Notes under the pieces: generated by a model
What the model saw: the letters and a program-made list of their open reading frames with translations, nothing else
Database searches by the model: none
Told to the model about the DNA's origin: nothing
Assembly: GCA_027623995.1 (NCBI GenBank)
Contig: JAQBUF010000005.1
Span: forward strand, 1-64,000
DNA length: 64,000 bases
Reading direction: 5' to 3'
Origin: Nitrospirota bacterium
GTDB taxonomy: Bacteria > Nitrospirota > Nitrospiria > Nitrospirales > UBA8639
Program-made: the position numbers and the translations under genes
In this document: positions 9,276 through 17,649 of the stretch, one piece after another
How the letters are laid out: each line of letters begins with the position of its first letter
Position numbering within the stretch: the stretch's first letter is position 1

Positions 9276-10517
9276 ATGCAAAAAATTCTCCATGGTATAT
9301 GTTGGGCGGTCGGCCTGTTGTTGGTGGCCGCTTTCTTGGTTATTTTGATCGATTTTCCCGCGACAGAAACGCTTGCTGCGAAACAGGGGGAGAGCAAACC
9401 TCTAGAAAAGGCCTATCCCCACTCACAAAAATGTAAGCGGTGTCACCTTCGGGTATTTGAAGAATGGGAAGCCTCGGCCCAATCGCGATCCATTATTAGC
9501 GCCCCCTTTCGAGTTTCGTTGGAACGCTATCGGGCGATGTCTAAAGACAAAGAAGGGGCGATGTGCTTTCGATGTCATGCCCCGAGTGTGTTGGAATACC
9601 CAGATCATACCGGTGTCTATATCAAAGAAATCGAATCAGGCGATCCTAAATTAGATGGCGTAGGATGTTCCCAATGCCACTTAATCAATGCGGTCGATCC
9701 GACACAGCATCCCCCTCATCCCACATATCAATTAGAGCGCACAGTCTTTGGGAGTTATCAAAAGCCTGAAGAAAACTTAGCCCATCAATCGGTACCGCTT
9801 CCGCTGTTTTCCCAATCCCAATTTTGTGTGACGTGTCATGAAAATTTACCGGGGTTTGAAAAGAAACTTCCGAAGTTGTTAGGGGCGTGGGAAGAATCCA
9901 AAACCCAAAAGGCCGGGAAAAACTGTCAGTCGTGTCACATGCCCGAAGAGTTTGGGGAATCGGCCAATGGAGAACGGAATCGGAAAATCGCCAATCATAG
10001 TTTCCCTGGGCGATTTGGGAAAGTTCGCGCTGATGCAGTCAAGCTGACCGTGGCCACAGAAGTGAAGGGGAAAGAATCCGAGGTCAAAGTCACGATACAA
10101 AGCTTGGTCCCTCATAATCTGCCGTTGCCACATCCTGGGTGGTCTCGGGTTGAAGTGGATCTCACCATTCTTGGAAAAAACTTACGAAAAACCTATGACG
10201 AGCAACGCCACTATGAACGGGTATTTGGGGACAAGGATGGCAAGCCCACGGTATTTGATTTCGAAGCGGTCAAAGTCCTGAAGGAAAATGTCCTGACGCC
10301 AGAGGAAACACGCGTGGAAACCTTCACCTTCCCCACGCCACCAAATGCGCCATCGATGGATGTCATCGTGACCCTCACGTATGCGCCGATTCATGGGCCT
10401 GATGAATTTGTCAAAGAAGTTGAGCAGCGTGCCGCTCTAGGAAAGAAAGACCGGGCCTTTAAGCCCGTGGAAATTGTTCGTTTTAAAGAAAATGTGAAAC
10501 TGACGGGCAACAAATAA
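9276..10517 (+). CDS. Pentaheme c-type cytochrome (c554-like), second of two
   Basis: A 413-residue paralog of the preceding cytochrome. An N-terminal hydrophobic segment (residues about 9-27) serves as signal or anchor. Five CxxCH motifs occur in the same order: CKRCH, CFRCH, CSQCH, CVTCH and CQSCH. A C-terminal beta-rich region follows, with the shared feature VPHNLPLPHPGWSRVEVDL that parallels the first paralog's LPHVFPGGDP segment. The gene starts 56 bases after its paralog and ends just before a strong terminator, so it closes the operon. The tandem arrangement suggests the two cytochromes form one electron wire or complex; this is inference. Confidence 0.88.
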   Translation: MQKILHGICWAVGLLLVAAFLVILIDFPATETLAAKQGESKPLEKAYPHSQKCKRCHLRVFEEWEASAQSRSIISAPFRVSLERYRAMSKDKEGAMCFRCHAPSVLEYPDHTGVYIKEIESGDPKLDGVGCSQCHLINAVDPTQHPPHPTYQLERTVFGSYQKPEENLAHQSVPLPLFSQSQFCVTCHENLPGFEKKLPKLLGAWEESKTQKAGKNCQSCHMPEEFGESANGERNRKIANHSFPGRFGKVRADAVKLTVATEVKGKESEVKVTIQSLVPHNLPLPHPGWSRVEVDLTILGKNLRKTYDEQRHYERVFGDKDGKPTVFDFEAVKVLKENVLTPEETRVETFTFPTPPNAPSMDVIVTLTYAPIHGPDEFVKEVEQRAALGKKDRAFKPVEIVRFKENVKLTGNK

Positions 10518-10537
10518 TTCACCCGAAGTATTGTGTA

Positions 10538-10570
10538 GGCGGGAAGGCAAAGGTCTTCCCGCCTTTTTTT
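10538..10570 (+). terminator. Rho-independent terminator of the redox operon
   Basis: The stem GGCGGGAAG / CTTCCCGCC (10538-10546 with 10555-10563) has a short loop and is followed by seven T residues. It lies 20 bases after the second pentaheme cytochrome. Confidence 0.92.
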
Positions 10571-10601
10571 ATGGAAAAATAATTTTCAAGGAGTGGACTT
10601 C

Positions 10602-10976
10602 ATGGCTTCAACAGATTCTCTGTATTCCAGACTTGGCGGGTATGATGCCATCGTGGCAGTCACCGATAATCTTCTTCCCAGGCTTATGCAAGATCCTCAG
10701 CTAGGGAGATTTTGGGCCCATCGGGGAGAAGACGGAATTACGCGTGAAAAACAACTGCTCGTGAATTTTCTGTGTGCCAGTGCCGGAGGACCGATGGTCT
10801 ATACGGGTCGAAATATGCCGACCTCGCATAAAGGCATGAAGATTAGTGCGAATGATTGGGACGTCTTTATTGGCCACCTGAAATCCTGCCTGGAGTCTTT
10901 TCAGGTGCCAGATCAGGAGCGAGGAGAGGTGTTAGCGTTTATCGAGAGCACTCGGGCGGAAATCGTCGAAGCGTAA
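10602..10976 (+). CDS. Group I truncated hemoglobin
   Basis: About 124 residues. The N-terminus SLYSRLGGYDAIVAVTDNLL is the classic start of group I (GlbN-type) truncated hemoglobins. The heme pocket follows with the proximal helix and a conserved MPTSHKGMKISANDWDVF segment; the His in TSHKGM is the expected proximal ligand. AAGGAG at 10588-10593 is 8 bases before the ATG at 10602, so the GTG at 10593 is not the start. It is separated from the cytochromes by a terminator and is probably transcribed separately. Such proteins bind O2 or NO; NO detoxification would suit a nitrogen-cycling host. Confidence 0.88.
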   Translation: MASTDSLYSRLGGYDAIVAVTDNLLPRLMQDPQLGRFWAHRGEDGITREKQLLVNFLCASAGGPMVYTGRNMPTSHKGMKISANDWDVFIGHLKSCLESFQVPDQERGEVLAFIESTRAEIVEA

Positions 10977-11048
10977 TGACGAAATTAAAATAAGGAAATC
11001 CTAGCTTGTTTGACGATGGTAGGATTTATGGAAAATTTTCGTGGGAAA

Positions 11049-11262
11049 TGATTGATAGCAGGGTTTCGCCCCTGCAGACGAGTCACTTTTGTTTCGGCAA
11101 AAGTGACCAAAACCATTTCCGCCCGTCTGCGTCCCCAAGGGGGTCCCTCCGCCAAAGCCCCGAATAAGATGGCGAGAGAACTCACTCCGCTCAAACAGCT
11201 CTCGTCGAAAAGTCGATTCGGGACTCCGTCTCCGCCGCATCCGAAGGCGGGAAGAATAAAAT
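11049..11262 (+). repeat. Left arm of long inverted repeat around higBA
   Basis: This roughly 210-bp block contains the ordered words TTTTGTTTCGGCAAAAGTGA, CCAAAACCATTTCCGCCCGT, CTGCGTCCCCAAGGGGGTCC, GATGGCGAGAGAACTC and GCATCCGAAGGCGGGA. The reverse complement of 12300-12556 repeats them in the same order. Short reading frames here belong to the repeat rather than to a gene. Confidence 0.85.
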
Positions 11263-11272
11263 ATTCCAAATT

Positions 11273-11587
11273 TTATGCAGCTGATAGAGGCGAGATACGG
11301 TCAATCTTCTTCTTACTGGTTTTTGCTGTCTCCCAAAGATCGGTGGCGTGTTGGGCGTTCAACCAAAATTCTGGTGCATTGCCGAATAAACGAGAAAGTC
11401 GCAACGCCATTTCTGGGCTCACTGCACGTCGTTCTCGTAACAACTCATTCACGGTTTGGCGTGATACATCAAGCGCTTGGGCAAAGCTGGAGACGGTCAA
11501 CTCATAGTCAGGCAAAAAGTCCTCACGTAACATTTCACCAGGATGGGTCGGACGAACCTTTCGGGTCTTTGGTCTAGGAATACTCAT
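11273..11587 (-). CDS. higA: HigA-type antitoxin (XRE-family helix-turn-helix)
   Basis: A 104-residue protein with HPGEMLREDFLPDYELTVSSFAQ, then an HTH (ALDVSRQTVNELLRERRAVS) and the HigA/VapI tail ALRLSRLFGNAPEFWLNAQ. It is the second gene of a minus-strand pair 12 bases after the HigB-like toxin, the usual higBA order. Antitoxins of this type bind their toxin and repress the shared promoter. Confidence 0.92.
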   Translation of the reverse strand: MSIPRPKTRKVRPTHPGEMLREDFLPDYELTVSSFAQALDVSRQTVNELLRERRAVSPEMALRLSRLFGNAPEFWLNAQHATDLWETAKTSKKKIDRISPLSAA

Positions 11588-11599
11588 AGAGTCCTCATG

Positions 11600-11881
11600 T
11601 TAATGATAATCGGTTAGCTGGACATCATACGCATCGCCATTCACAAACCGAAAACAAATTCTCCATTGATCATTGACCGAGATGGAATATTGCTCCGTTC
11701 GGTTTCGTCCTAATTTATGAAGTCGATTACTGGGAGGCAACTTCAAATCATCCAGCCGAAGGGCTAAATCAATGTATTCTAATCGCCGCAACGCCCGCTT
11801 CCATATTTCTGAAGGAAATTGTTTCGATTTTCCAATCGAGAACAACTCTTCTGTGTGCTTATCGGCAAATGTGCGAATCAC
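11600..11881 (-). CDS. higB: HigB/RelE-type mRNA endonuclease toxin
   Basis: A 93-residue protein of the HigB (RelE superfamily) type. It starts MIRTFADKHTEELFS, has the middle block LPPSNRLHKLGRNRTEQYSI and ends with NDQWRICFRFVNGDAYDVQL, the conserved catalytic and substrate-binding strand of this family. It precedes higA on the minus strand. Family members cleave mRNA at the ribosome. The pair lies inside inverted repeats, so it is probably a mobile addition. Confidence 0.92.
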   Translation of the reverse strand: MIRTFADKHTEELFSIGKSKQFPSEIWKRALRRLEYIDLALRLDDLKLPPSNRLHKLGRNRTEQYSISVNDQWRICFRFVNGDAYDVQLTDYH

Positions 11882-11992
11882 ATCTCAATTGTAATCTGTC
11901 ACGTGACAAACGTCAATTATGAAAAATATAGGCGTTACGAACCCTGGCTCTAAGACTGTAAGGTCAAGGGGACGCTTTCCTTTTTAGGAGTT

Positions 11993-12250
11993 TATGATGC
12001 AGGGTCTCGCCCCTGAAGACGACCTCCTTTTGTTTCGGTAAAAGGAGGCAAAAGCATTCTTGCCTGTGCGCGGCCCCTCCGACCTTGCTCAGAAGCAAGG
12101 TCTCCAGGGTGCCTGGGCCATCACCCCGAATCAAGAAGGCTCAGAAACTCGCTCCGAGGTGCAAAGCCGCCTCTCCACTCAGACAGTCTTCGCCAAAGCG
12201 GTAGGATTCTGGGCAGCGGCCCAGCCGCGCCAGAAGGCAGGAGAGGAAAC
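11993..12250 (+). repeat. Diverged third copy of the higBA-flanking repeat
   Basis: This block opens like 11049-11262 (GCAGGGTCTCGCCCCTGAAG, then TTTTGTTTCGGTAAAAGGAG) but diverges afterwards. It has its own GC-rich palindromic pieces, such as CCTTGCTCAGAAGCAAGG. The 104-codon frame across it has no domain signature and I do not call it a gene. Confidence 0.6.
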
Positions 12251-12299
12251 GGATACGGAAAAAATTAATTGGAATGGTCCAAGCTATTTGAGGTTGTTT

Positions 12300-12556
12300 T
12301 ATTCTGTGGGCCTCCCGCCTTCGGATGCTGCGGAGCCGAAGCCCCGAATCGACATTTTGGCGAGAGCTGTTTGAGCCCTTCGATCAGACTCAGGGTAGAC
12401 TCCACGAGTTCTCTCGCCATCTTACTTGTCCTGAGCGGAGTCGAAGGATTCGGGGCTTTGGCGGAGGGACCCCCTTGGGGACGCAGACGGGCGGAAATGG
12501 TTTTGGGTCCTTTTGCCGAAACAAAAGGACCTCGCCGTGTGGGGGCGACACCCCAC
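12300..12556 (-). repeat. Right arm of long inverted repeat around higBA
   Basis: Inverted relative to 11049-11262 and highly similar. Compared with the left arm it carries two extra short blocks, around 12380-12412 and 12425-12449. They contain the word GAGCGGAGTCGAAGG and a related inverted word, so a small palindromic element appears to have inserted into the repeat. It ends at the 3' end of ilvD. Confidence 0.85.
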
Positions 12557-12557
12557 A

Positions 12558-14393
12558 TCAATCTAATTTAGAGATATCTCGCACCGCCCCTTTGTCGGCA
12601 CTGCTGACAAAGGCGGCATAGATTTTCAGCGCGGTACTGATTTTGCGAGGGCGTTCCTTGGCGGGCTTCCAGCCCTTTTTATCTTGTTCTTTGCGACGTG
12701 CTTGCAAGACGTCATCCTCTAGCAGCACGTTGATGCTGCGGTTGGGGATATCAATCTTAATGCTATCTCCATTCTGTACCAACCCAATCGCTCCGCCTGC
12801 GGCGGCTTCGGGAGAAATGTGCCCAATAGACAGACCGGAGGTGCCACCAGAAAACCGTCCGTCAGTGAGCAGGGCACAGGCTTTACCGAGTCCTTTGGAT
12901 TTGATGTACGATGTCGGGTAGAGCATTTCCTGCATGCCAGGGCCACCACGTGGTCCTTCATAGCGGACAATGATCACATCTCCCTCTTTGATTTTCCCAT
13001 CGAGAATATTGGCTACGGCCTCTTCCTGAGATTCGGTCACATGGGCCTGACCCGTGAAGACCAGAATGGATTCGTCCACTCCAGCTGTTTTGACCACACA
13101 CCCGTCTTCGGCGATATTCCCCTTGAGGATCGCCAATCCCCCTTCTAGACTGAACGCATGTTCAAGGGAATGAATGCAACCGTTCTTACGGTCTGTATCC
13201 AATGTGTCCCAGCGTGTGGCTTGGCTAAAGGCGACTTGCGTGGGAATGCCGGCTGGCCCCGCTCGGAAAAACTCCGCCACGGCAGGGTCTTGATTACGCA
13301 TGATGTCCCATTTGTCGAGGGCGTCTTGCAGTGTTGGACTGTGGATGGTGGGAATCTTGGTATGCAAAATGCCAGCCCGGTCTAACTCTCCCAGGATGCC
13401 CATAATGCCTCCAGCACGATGCACGTCTTCAATATGATACTGTGGCGTATTCGGTGCGACTTTGCAGAGTTGCGGAACCCGTCGTGACAAGTGGTCAATG
13501 TCGTCCATGGTAAAGTCCACTCCGGCTTCGCGCGCAATGGCCAAGAGATGGAGGATGGTGTTGGTGGAGCCGCCCATGGCGATATCCAAGGCCATGCAAT
13601 TTTCAAACGCCTGTTTGGTGGCAATGCTCCGAGGCAAGACGCTGTAATCCTCTGATTGGTAATGGCGTAGGGCGATTTCCACAATCATGGACCCTGCCCG
13701 TTCAAAGAGGCCTTTCCGATCGGCATGGGTGGCGAGAAGGGTGCCGTTCCCTGGCAAGGCCAAGCCCATCGCTTCCGCCAAGCAATTCATGGAGTTGGCG
13801 GTAAACATGCCGGAACACGAACCACAGGTGGGGCAGGCACTCCGCTCGAACTCGGCCACCTTTTCATCCGAGGCTGTGTCGTCCACGGCAATCACCATGG
13901 CGTCGACGAGATCGAGTTTGTGGTTGGCCAGGCGAGTTTTGCCAGCTTCCATGGGGCCGCCGGTCACAAAAATGACGGGAATGTTTAACCGCATGGCGGC
14001 CATCAGCATACCTGGGGTGATCTTGTCGCAATTGGAAATGCAGACCATGGCATCGGCGCAATGGGCATTGACCATATATTCTACGGAGTCAGCAATCAGA
14101 TCTCGGGAGGGCAGGCTATAGAGCATGCCATCGTGGCCCATGGCGATGCCATCATCCACGGCGATGGTGTTGAATTCTTTGGCGACGCCACCAGCCTTCT
14201 CAATTTCACGGGCGACGAGTTGCCCCATATCTTTCAGATGGACATGCCCTGGGACAAACTGAGTGAAGGAATTGGAGACGGCAATGATGGGTTTGTGAAA
14301 ATCGTCATCCGTCATGCCGGTGGCTCGCCAGAGGGCGCGGGCACCGGCCATATTACGGCCGCTAGTCGTGGTGGCTGAACGAAAGGGAATCAT
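12558..14393 (-). CDS. ilvD: Dihydroxy-acid dehydratase
   Basis: A full-length IlvD (611 residues; E. coli enzyme 616). It converts 2,3-dihydroxy-3-methylvalerate or -isovalerate to the 2-keto acid in isoleucine and valine synthesis. Characteristic segments are [20 protein letters not shown] at the start, [18 protein letters not shown], the iron-sulfur region [35 protein letters not shown] and, near the end, [20 protein letters not shown]. The three cluster cysteines expected for the family are present. It is probably cytoplasmic. The gene is monocistronic here and its 3' end abuts the repeat cluster. Confidence 0.96.
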   Translation of the reverse strand: MIPFRSATTTSGRNMAGARALWRATGMTDDDFHKPIIAVSNSFTQFVPGHVHLKDMGQLVAREIEKAGGVAKEFNTIAVDDGIAMGHDGMLYSLPSRDLIADSVEYMVNAHCADAMVCISNCDKITPGMLMAAMRLNIPVIFVTGGPMEAGKTRLANHKLDLVDAMVIAVDDTASDEKVAEFERSACPTCGSCSGMFTANSMNCLAEAMGLALPGNGTLLATHADRKGLFERAGSMIVEIALRHYQSEDYSVLPRSIATKQAFENCMALDIAMGGSTNTILHLLAIAREAGVDFTMDDIDHLSRRVPQLCKVAPNTPQYHIEDVHRAGGIMGILGELDRAGILHTKIPTIHSPTLQDALDKWDIMRNQDPAVAEFFRAGPAGIPTQVAFSQATRWDTLDTDRKNGCIHSLEHAFSLEGGLAILKGNIAEDGCVVKTAGVDESILVFTGQAHVTESQEEAVANILDGKIKEGDVIIVRYEGPRGGPGMQEMLYPTSYIKSKGLGKACALLTDGRFSGGTSGLSIGHISPEAAAGGAIGLVQNGDSIKIDIPNRSINVLLEDDVLQARRKEQDKKGWKPAKERPRKISTALKIYAAFVSSADKGAVRDISKLD

Positions 14394-14664
14394 AATAACC
14401 TCGCTGTTGGTGGCAATATTCCTGATATTTAGATGTAGCCTAGCACATTTGAGGTGTCAAGCGGGACTAGGGGGTTGAACCGGTTCCCTGTCTTGCTAGG
14501 GGCGCGCTTTGGGCATTAAAGCGGTAGCTTAGGGAGGCTCATATTAGCAGAAAGAGTATTTCTGGAAATTTATGCGTAGCTGCAGTACCATTCGTCACGC
14601 ATAATAGGTTTGGATTACAAAAGACCTTGACTCATACTCCATTAAGACAAAGGGTACTTCCATC

Positions 14665-15054
14665 ATGAAAAAGTATGCTAATAAATCTATCCTCATCGCT
14701 GAAGATCATCCAGACGGGCGAAAACTTGTGGTGCGTCTTCTGGAGAAACTAGGGGTGACAGATGTTGTGGCAGTTCCAAATGGCAGAGAGGCCCAGGAGC
14801 AGTTACAAGGGCAAGTCTTTGATCTCCTGTTATCCGACTGGCATATGCCGGAGTTGGATGGAATAGGATTATTGAAAGCCGTCAAGGCCGATGCCACCTT
14901 GAAGTCAATGAAAGTGCTGATGGTCACCGCTGATGATGATCAAAAACATATCCTGGAAGCGATTCTCGCAGGGGCTGATGGATACTTAGTGAAGCCCGTC
15001 ACGGAAGAACGGCTACAGCAAAAGCTCGAGGATGTTTTTAAGGATGAGGGATAG
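14665..15054 (+). CDS. Stand-alone response regulator receiver (CheY-like)
   Basis: A 129-residue single receiver domain. The acidic pair is in ILIAEDHPDGRK, the phosphoacceptor Asp in LLLSDWHMPELDG, the conserved Thr in MVTADDDQ and the Lys in GYLVKPVTEE. There is no output domain, so it would act by protein-protein contact, as CheY or Spo0F do. No kinase lies nearby. An AAAGGGTAC site precedes the ATG. Confidence 0.92.
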   Translation: MKKYANKSILIAEDHPDGRKLVVRLLEKLGVTDVVAVPNGREAQEQLQGQVFDLLLSDWHMPELDGIGLLKAVKADATLKSMKVLMVTADDDQKHILEAILAGADGYLVKPVTEERLQQKLEDVFKDEG

Positions 15055-15482
15055 TGTCTTATTGGTTCAGCAAAAACTTAACATTTTTTTGGCAATGAAG
15101 ATTGTGAAAATTTAATCGTTGTTAGGGGTTAATTCCCCGACGCTTTCGGCGAGGTTTTTCATTGTAGAAACTTTCCATCCCACCATTTTCGATCGATTCC
15201 AGGCGAAGCATTTTCTTGTCTTGTGAATTGCAAGCGAAGGCCTCTTGGTTCGACAATGGGGATAAAAACTATGGCTCTCCCAGCCCGGTTCTTTAAAAAA
15301 AATCAAAAAGGTTCGTTTGGCAAAGCTATAGGCCACTAGAGTGATTGGTTCTTTTTTCTCGATCAAAACCCTTACGAGATTTTGTTGCGAAAATTCCAGT
15401 TTATGCTAGGGTTGTGGCGTAGGTGACATTCCCGTCATCTATTAATTTTCTTTATCCATTTTAATTACTCAGGGAGGAGTAA
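15055..15482. other. Intergenic, no supported gene
   Basis: No reading frame here has a domain or good ribosome binding site. The last 60 bases form the leader of the next gene, including a strong GGGAGGAG site at 15472-15479. Confidence 0.4.
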
Positions 15483-15998
15483 ATGAAATCATTTAACGCT
15501 AGGGTTCATCCTATTTTTGGTCTTATGGTTGTATTCCTTTTGACTGGTCTTTTAAGTTTTCCCCTTCAAGCTCAAGCGGCGGCGAAAGTTGTCACTGGAG
15601 AAATTGTGAATTTAGTCGTGGATGCCGACAATTGTCTGCTTGGGACGACGATGTGTACGGAAATCGGCACGTCTGGGCAGCAGGCTCAGCATGGCAACGA
15701 TTCTGGAGTACTCCTCATGATGCAGTTGATTAAGCCCAATGGGCAGCCATTAACGGGCCTTGGGTTTACGGATTTTTTTGTTGATGCCTAGTTTAGCCCT
15801 AGCGGATCAGGCGTGAGCAAGCCGGATGCCGTGGCTTGCCCAAGTTGTTTTGCTGATTTGGGTGATGGGGTTTATCGCTTGATGATTCGTCCCCTTGTCG
15901 GTGCGATTTGGGTTCAAGGGACGTATGTTCTGCAATTACGGGTTGTGGTTGGTGGAGCCACCATTTACAAATTATTTTCCTTCGAAGTGATTCCTTAA
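15483..15998 (+). pseudogene. Exported small protein interrupted by an in-frame TAG
   Basis: The reading frame from ATG 15483 (strong GGGAGGAG site three bases upstream) encodes a signal peptide (LMVVFLLTGLLSFPLQAQAAA) and a secreted domain. A TAG at 15789-15791 stops it after 102 codons. The same frame then stays open for another 68 codons (FSPSGSGVSKPDAV ... VGGATIYKLFSFEVIP) to a TAA at 15996-15998, followed by a terminator. A CAG-to-TAG change would explain this. The intact product would be about 171 residues; family not recognised. It is either a recent pseudogene, a sequencing error or readthrough. Confidence 0.7.
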
Positions 15999-16050
15999 TG
16001 ACGTGTGGGCTTTTGAGCCCAAGTCTCTTTAGGTAAGCATTTTTTAAAGA

Positions 16051-16093
16051 AAAGGCGTGGCCTTGGAGACACCAAAGGCTGCGCCTTTTTTTT
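16051..16093 (+). terminator. Rho-independent terminator
   Basis: AAGGCGTGGCCTT pairs with AAGGCTGCGCCTT around a short loop and is followed by eight T residues. It sits between convergent genes and could serve both strands. Confidence 0.8.
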
Positions 16094-16098
16094 AAGCT

Positions 16099-17031
16099 TT
16101 AAACCGGGGCTTTGGCTTTGGCCATCATTTTACAATACGTGCAGACTTCCATGGATGTGGGTTGGCCGCAGGTTTGGCAGGGGGAGAGGCGTTGTTGATC
16201 CTGTGAAGTGATGTCCTGAGTGGCGGCTTGTTCCTTCGCTTGTTTATCAAGAAATTTTAAATAAAAGACTTGTTTGGTCCCAGGCGATTCAGCCTCTAAC
16301 CGATTGAGCACATCTTTATACACCAGCATTTTTGAGCCCTTGGACATCGGGCATTCATCGACAATATAAGAAATCTTATTGATGATGGAATACGCCGCCA
16401 TTTCTCGCTCGGTTAATCGATACAAGGGTTTGACCTTTTTCGCGAATCCGTCCAGGGACGCTGGGAGGGTGGGAGATTGTTTATCCAAAAATTCTGTCTG
16501 CCAGTGTAGGACGTTGCCTAGGAGTCTGGAGGCCTCGTCATCCAAGTTATGGCCGGTGGCCATCACATCATAATCTTTTTCAAGAGCTGTGCGGTTAAAA
16601 TGATACCGCTTCATGGTTCCACAGGCCGAGCATGTGGGGCGATTGAGCATCATGGCTAATTCTTTGACCCCCGCCCCTTCGTTTTCAGCCAAGGTATGAA
16701 TATGAAGTGTGGATCCCAAGGGTTGCGCCACCGATTCATTGAAATGTTCGACCTTATGGCGAGACTGTACGGAATAGTTGCCAATGCCCAAGTCTAGATA
16801 GAGGGCGTCGGCATGGTAGCCTAATTTCAGCAAGATGGCCCAGAGAGCCATGCTGTCTTTCCCTCCTGACACCGCCACCAGGATCCGGTCATCAGGGGAA
16901 AACATTTTTTGCTTTTTGATGGCTTTGGCGACTTGGGAATGAACAAATTCCGTGAAGCAAGTCTTACAGTAGGAGGTATTATGCTGAGGGAGTTTGATGG
17001 CCGCCTGTAGGGGGCATTTCTTACAGCGCAT
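16099..17031 (-). CDS. tRNA 2-thiolation enzyme, TtuA/Ncs6 (TtcA) family
   Basis: A 310-residue ATP-pyrophosphatase. The N-terminus has a zinc finger-like set (MRCKKCPLQAA ... SYCKTCFTEF), then the PP-loop ILVAVSGGKDSMALWAIL. A CSACG motif and GHNLDDEASRLLGNVLHW follow, and the C-terminus has another CQTCGQPTSMEVCTYCK finger. Paired terminal zinc fingers plus a central Cys motif are typical of TtuA and Ncs6, which thiolate a tRNA uridine using a ubiquitin-like sulfur carrier. The gene starts 8 bases after the small carrier-protein gene, which supports a TtuA-type role over TtcA. Confidence 0.85.
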   Translation of the reverse strand: MRCKKCPLQAAIKLPQHNTSYCKTCFTEFVHSQVAKAIKKQKMFSPDDRILVAVSGGKDSMALWAILLKLGYHADALYLDLGIGNYSVQSRHKVEHFNESVAQPLGSTLHIHTLAENEGAGVKELAMMLNRPTCSACGTMKRYHFNRTALEKDYDVMATGHNLDDEASRLLGNVLHWQTEFLDKQSPTLPASLDGFAKKVKPLYRLTEREMAAYSIINKISYIVDECPMSKGSKMLVYKDVLNRLEAESPGTKQVFYLKFLDKQAKEQAATQDITSQDQQRLSPCQTCGQPTSMEVCTYCKMMAKAKAPV

Positions 17032-17039
17032 GAAGAGGG

Positions 17040-17234
17040 CTATCCTCCTGAAATGACGGATCGGATTTCAATAGTATCACCATCGTTCAGCTTTTCATCT
17101 TCCGTGACGAGTTCATCGCCGCGGATCACGAGATAGGCTTCTGGAGTGAGCTGTAACTGCTCAAGCAATTGCTTCACTCGCATGGGTCCTTGAATGTCGA
17201 GTTCTTTTGTGGGGTTGGTTAGGTGGATTTTCAT
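17040..17234 (-). CDS. ThiS/MoaD-like sulfur carrier (TtuB-type)
   Basis: A 64-residue beta-grasp protein (MKIHLTNPTKELDIQGPMRV ... DGDTIEIRSVISGG) ending in the Gly-Gly needed for C-terminal thiocarboxylation. It is first in a two-gene minus-strand operon with the tRNA thiolase, an arrangement matching TtuB as sulfur donor. ThiS for thiamine synthesis is the alternative, but no thi genes are present. Confidence 0.88.
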   Translation of the reverse strand: MKIHLTNPTKELDIQGPMRVKQLLEQLQLTPEAYLVIRGDELVTEDEKLNDGDTIEIRSVISGG

Positions 17235-17649
17235 AATGGTGGCTCATCATAAGGGTGCGTATGTAGAGTTTGCAATTGTTCCAAAGAATTGGGAATTAGG
17301 GAGAGAGAGTGGAGAAGTTCACACCTTATCCTGAACTAGGCATCTTTCGATTGACTCCCCTGTGTTTCAATCAGCCAAAAGAGGCAAAAATTTCCTAAAA
17401 ACCTTCTGATTGAGGTGTTTCGCTAAATCCAAGCCCCATATTCTCTCTCAATGAAAAAGTTTTCTAAATTATCAGTATAGAAATACCGATAAAAATGATA
17501 GGATTTTACATAAACTTCAGGAACTTAAGCTGTTTTGACAAGAGTCGTAGCTCTAAAAACATAAATTGTTGGTTCTGTTATTCAATGTGACTCTGGATTG
17601 ATTCATTAGTGGAGTTGCAATCGTTTTTCTTTTAAGAAGGGACAAGACC
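17235..17649. promoter_or_regulatory. Divergent intergenic region upstream of transketolase
   Basis: 415 bases without a gene separate the thiolation operon (minus) from transketolase (plus). TTGACA at 17535-17540 is a possible -35 element for transketolase, with an A/T-rich ACATAA about 18 bases on. AAGAAGGGA before the GTG at 17650 is the ribosome binding site. The -10 match is weak. Confidence 0.4.

Noticed and set aside
12060-12374. A 104-codon frame in the repeat cluster
   Set aside because: It lies in the diverged repeat, has no domain or ribosome binding site and continues into the inverted arm.
15112-15366. An 84-codon minus-strand frame
   Set aside because: No ribosome binding site, atypical composition and no domain.
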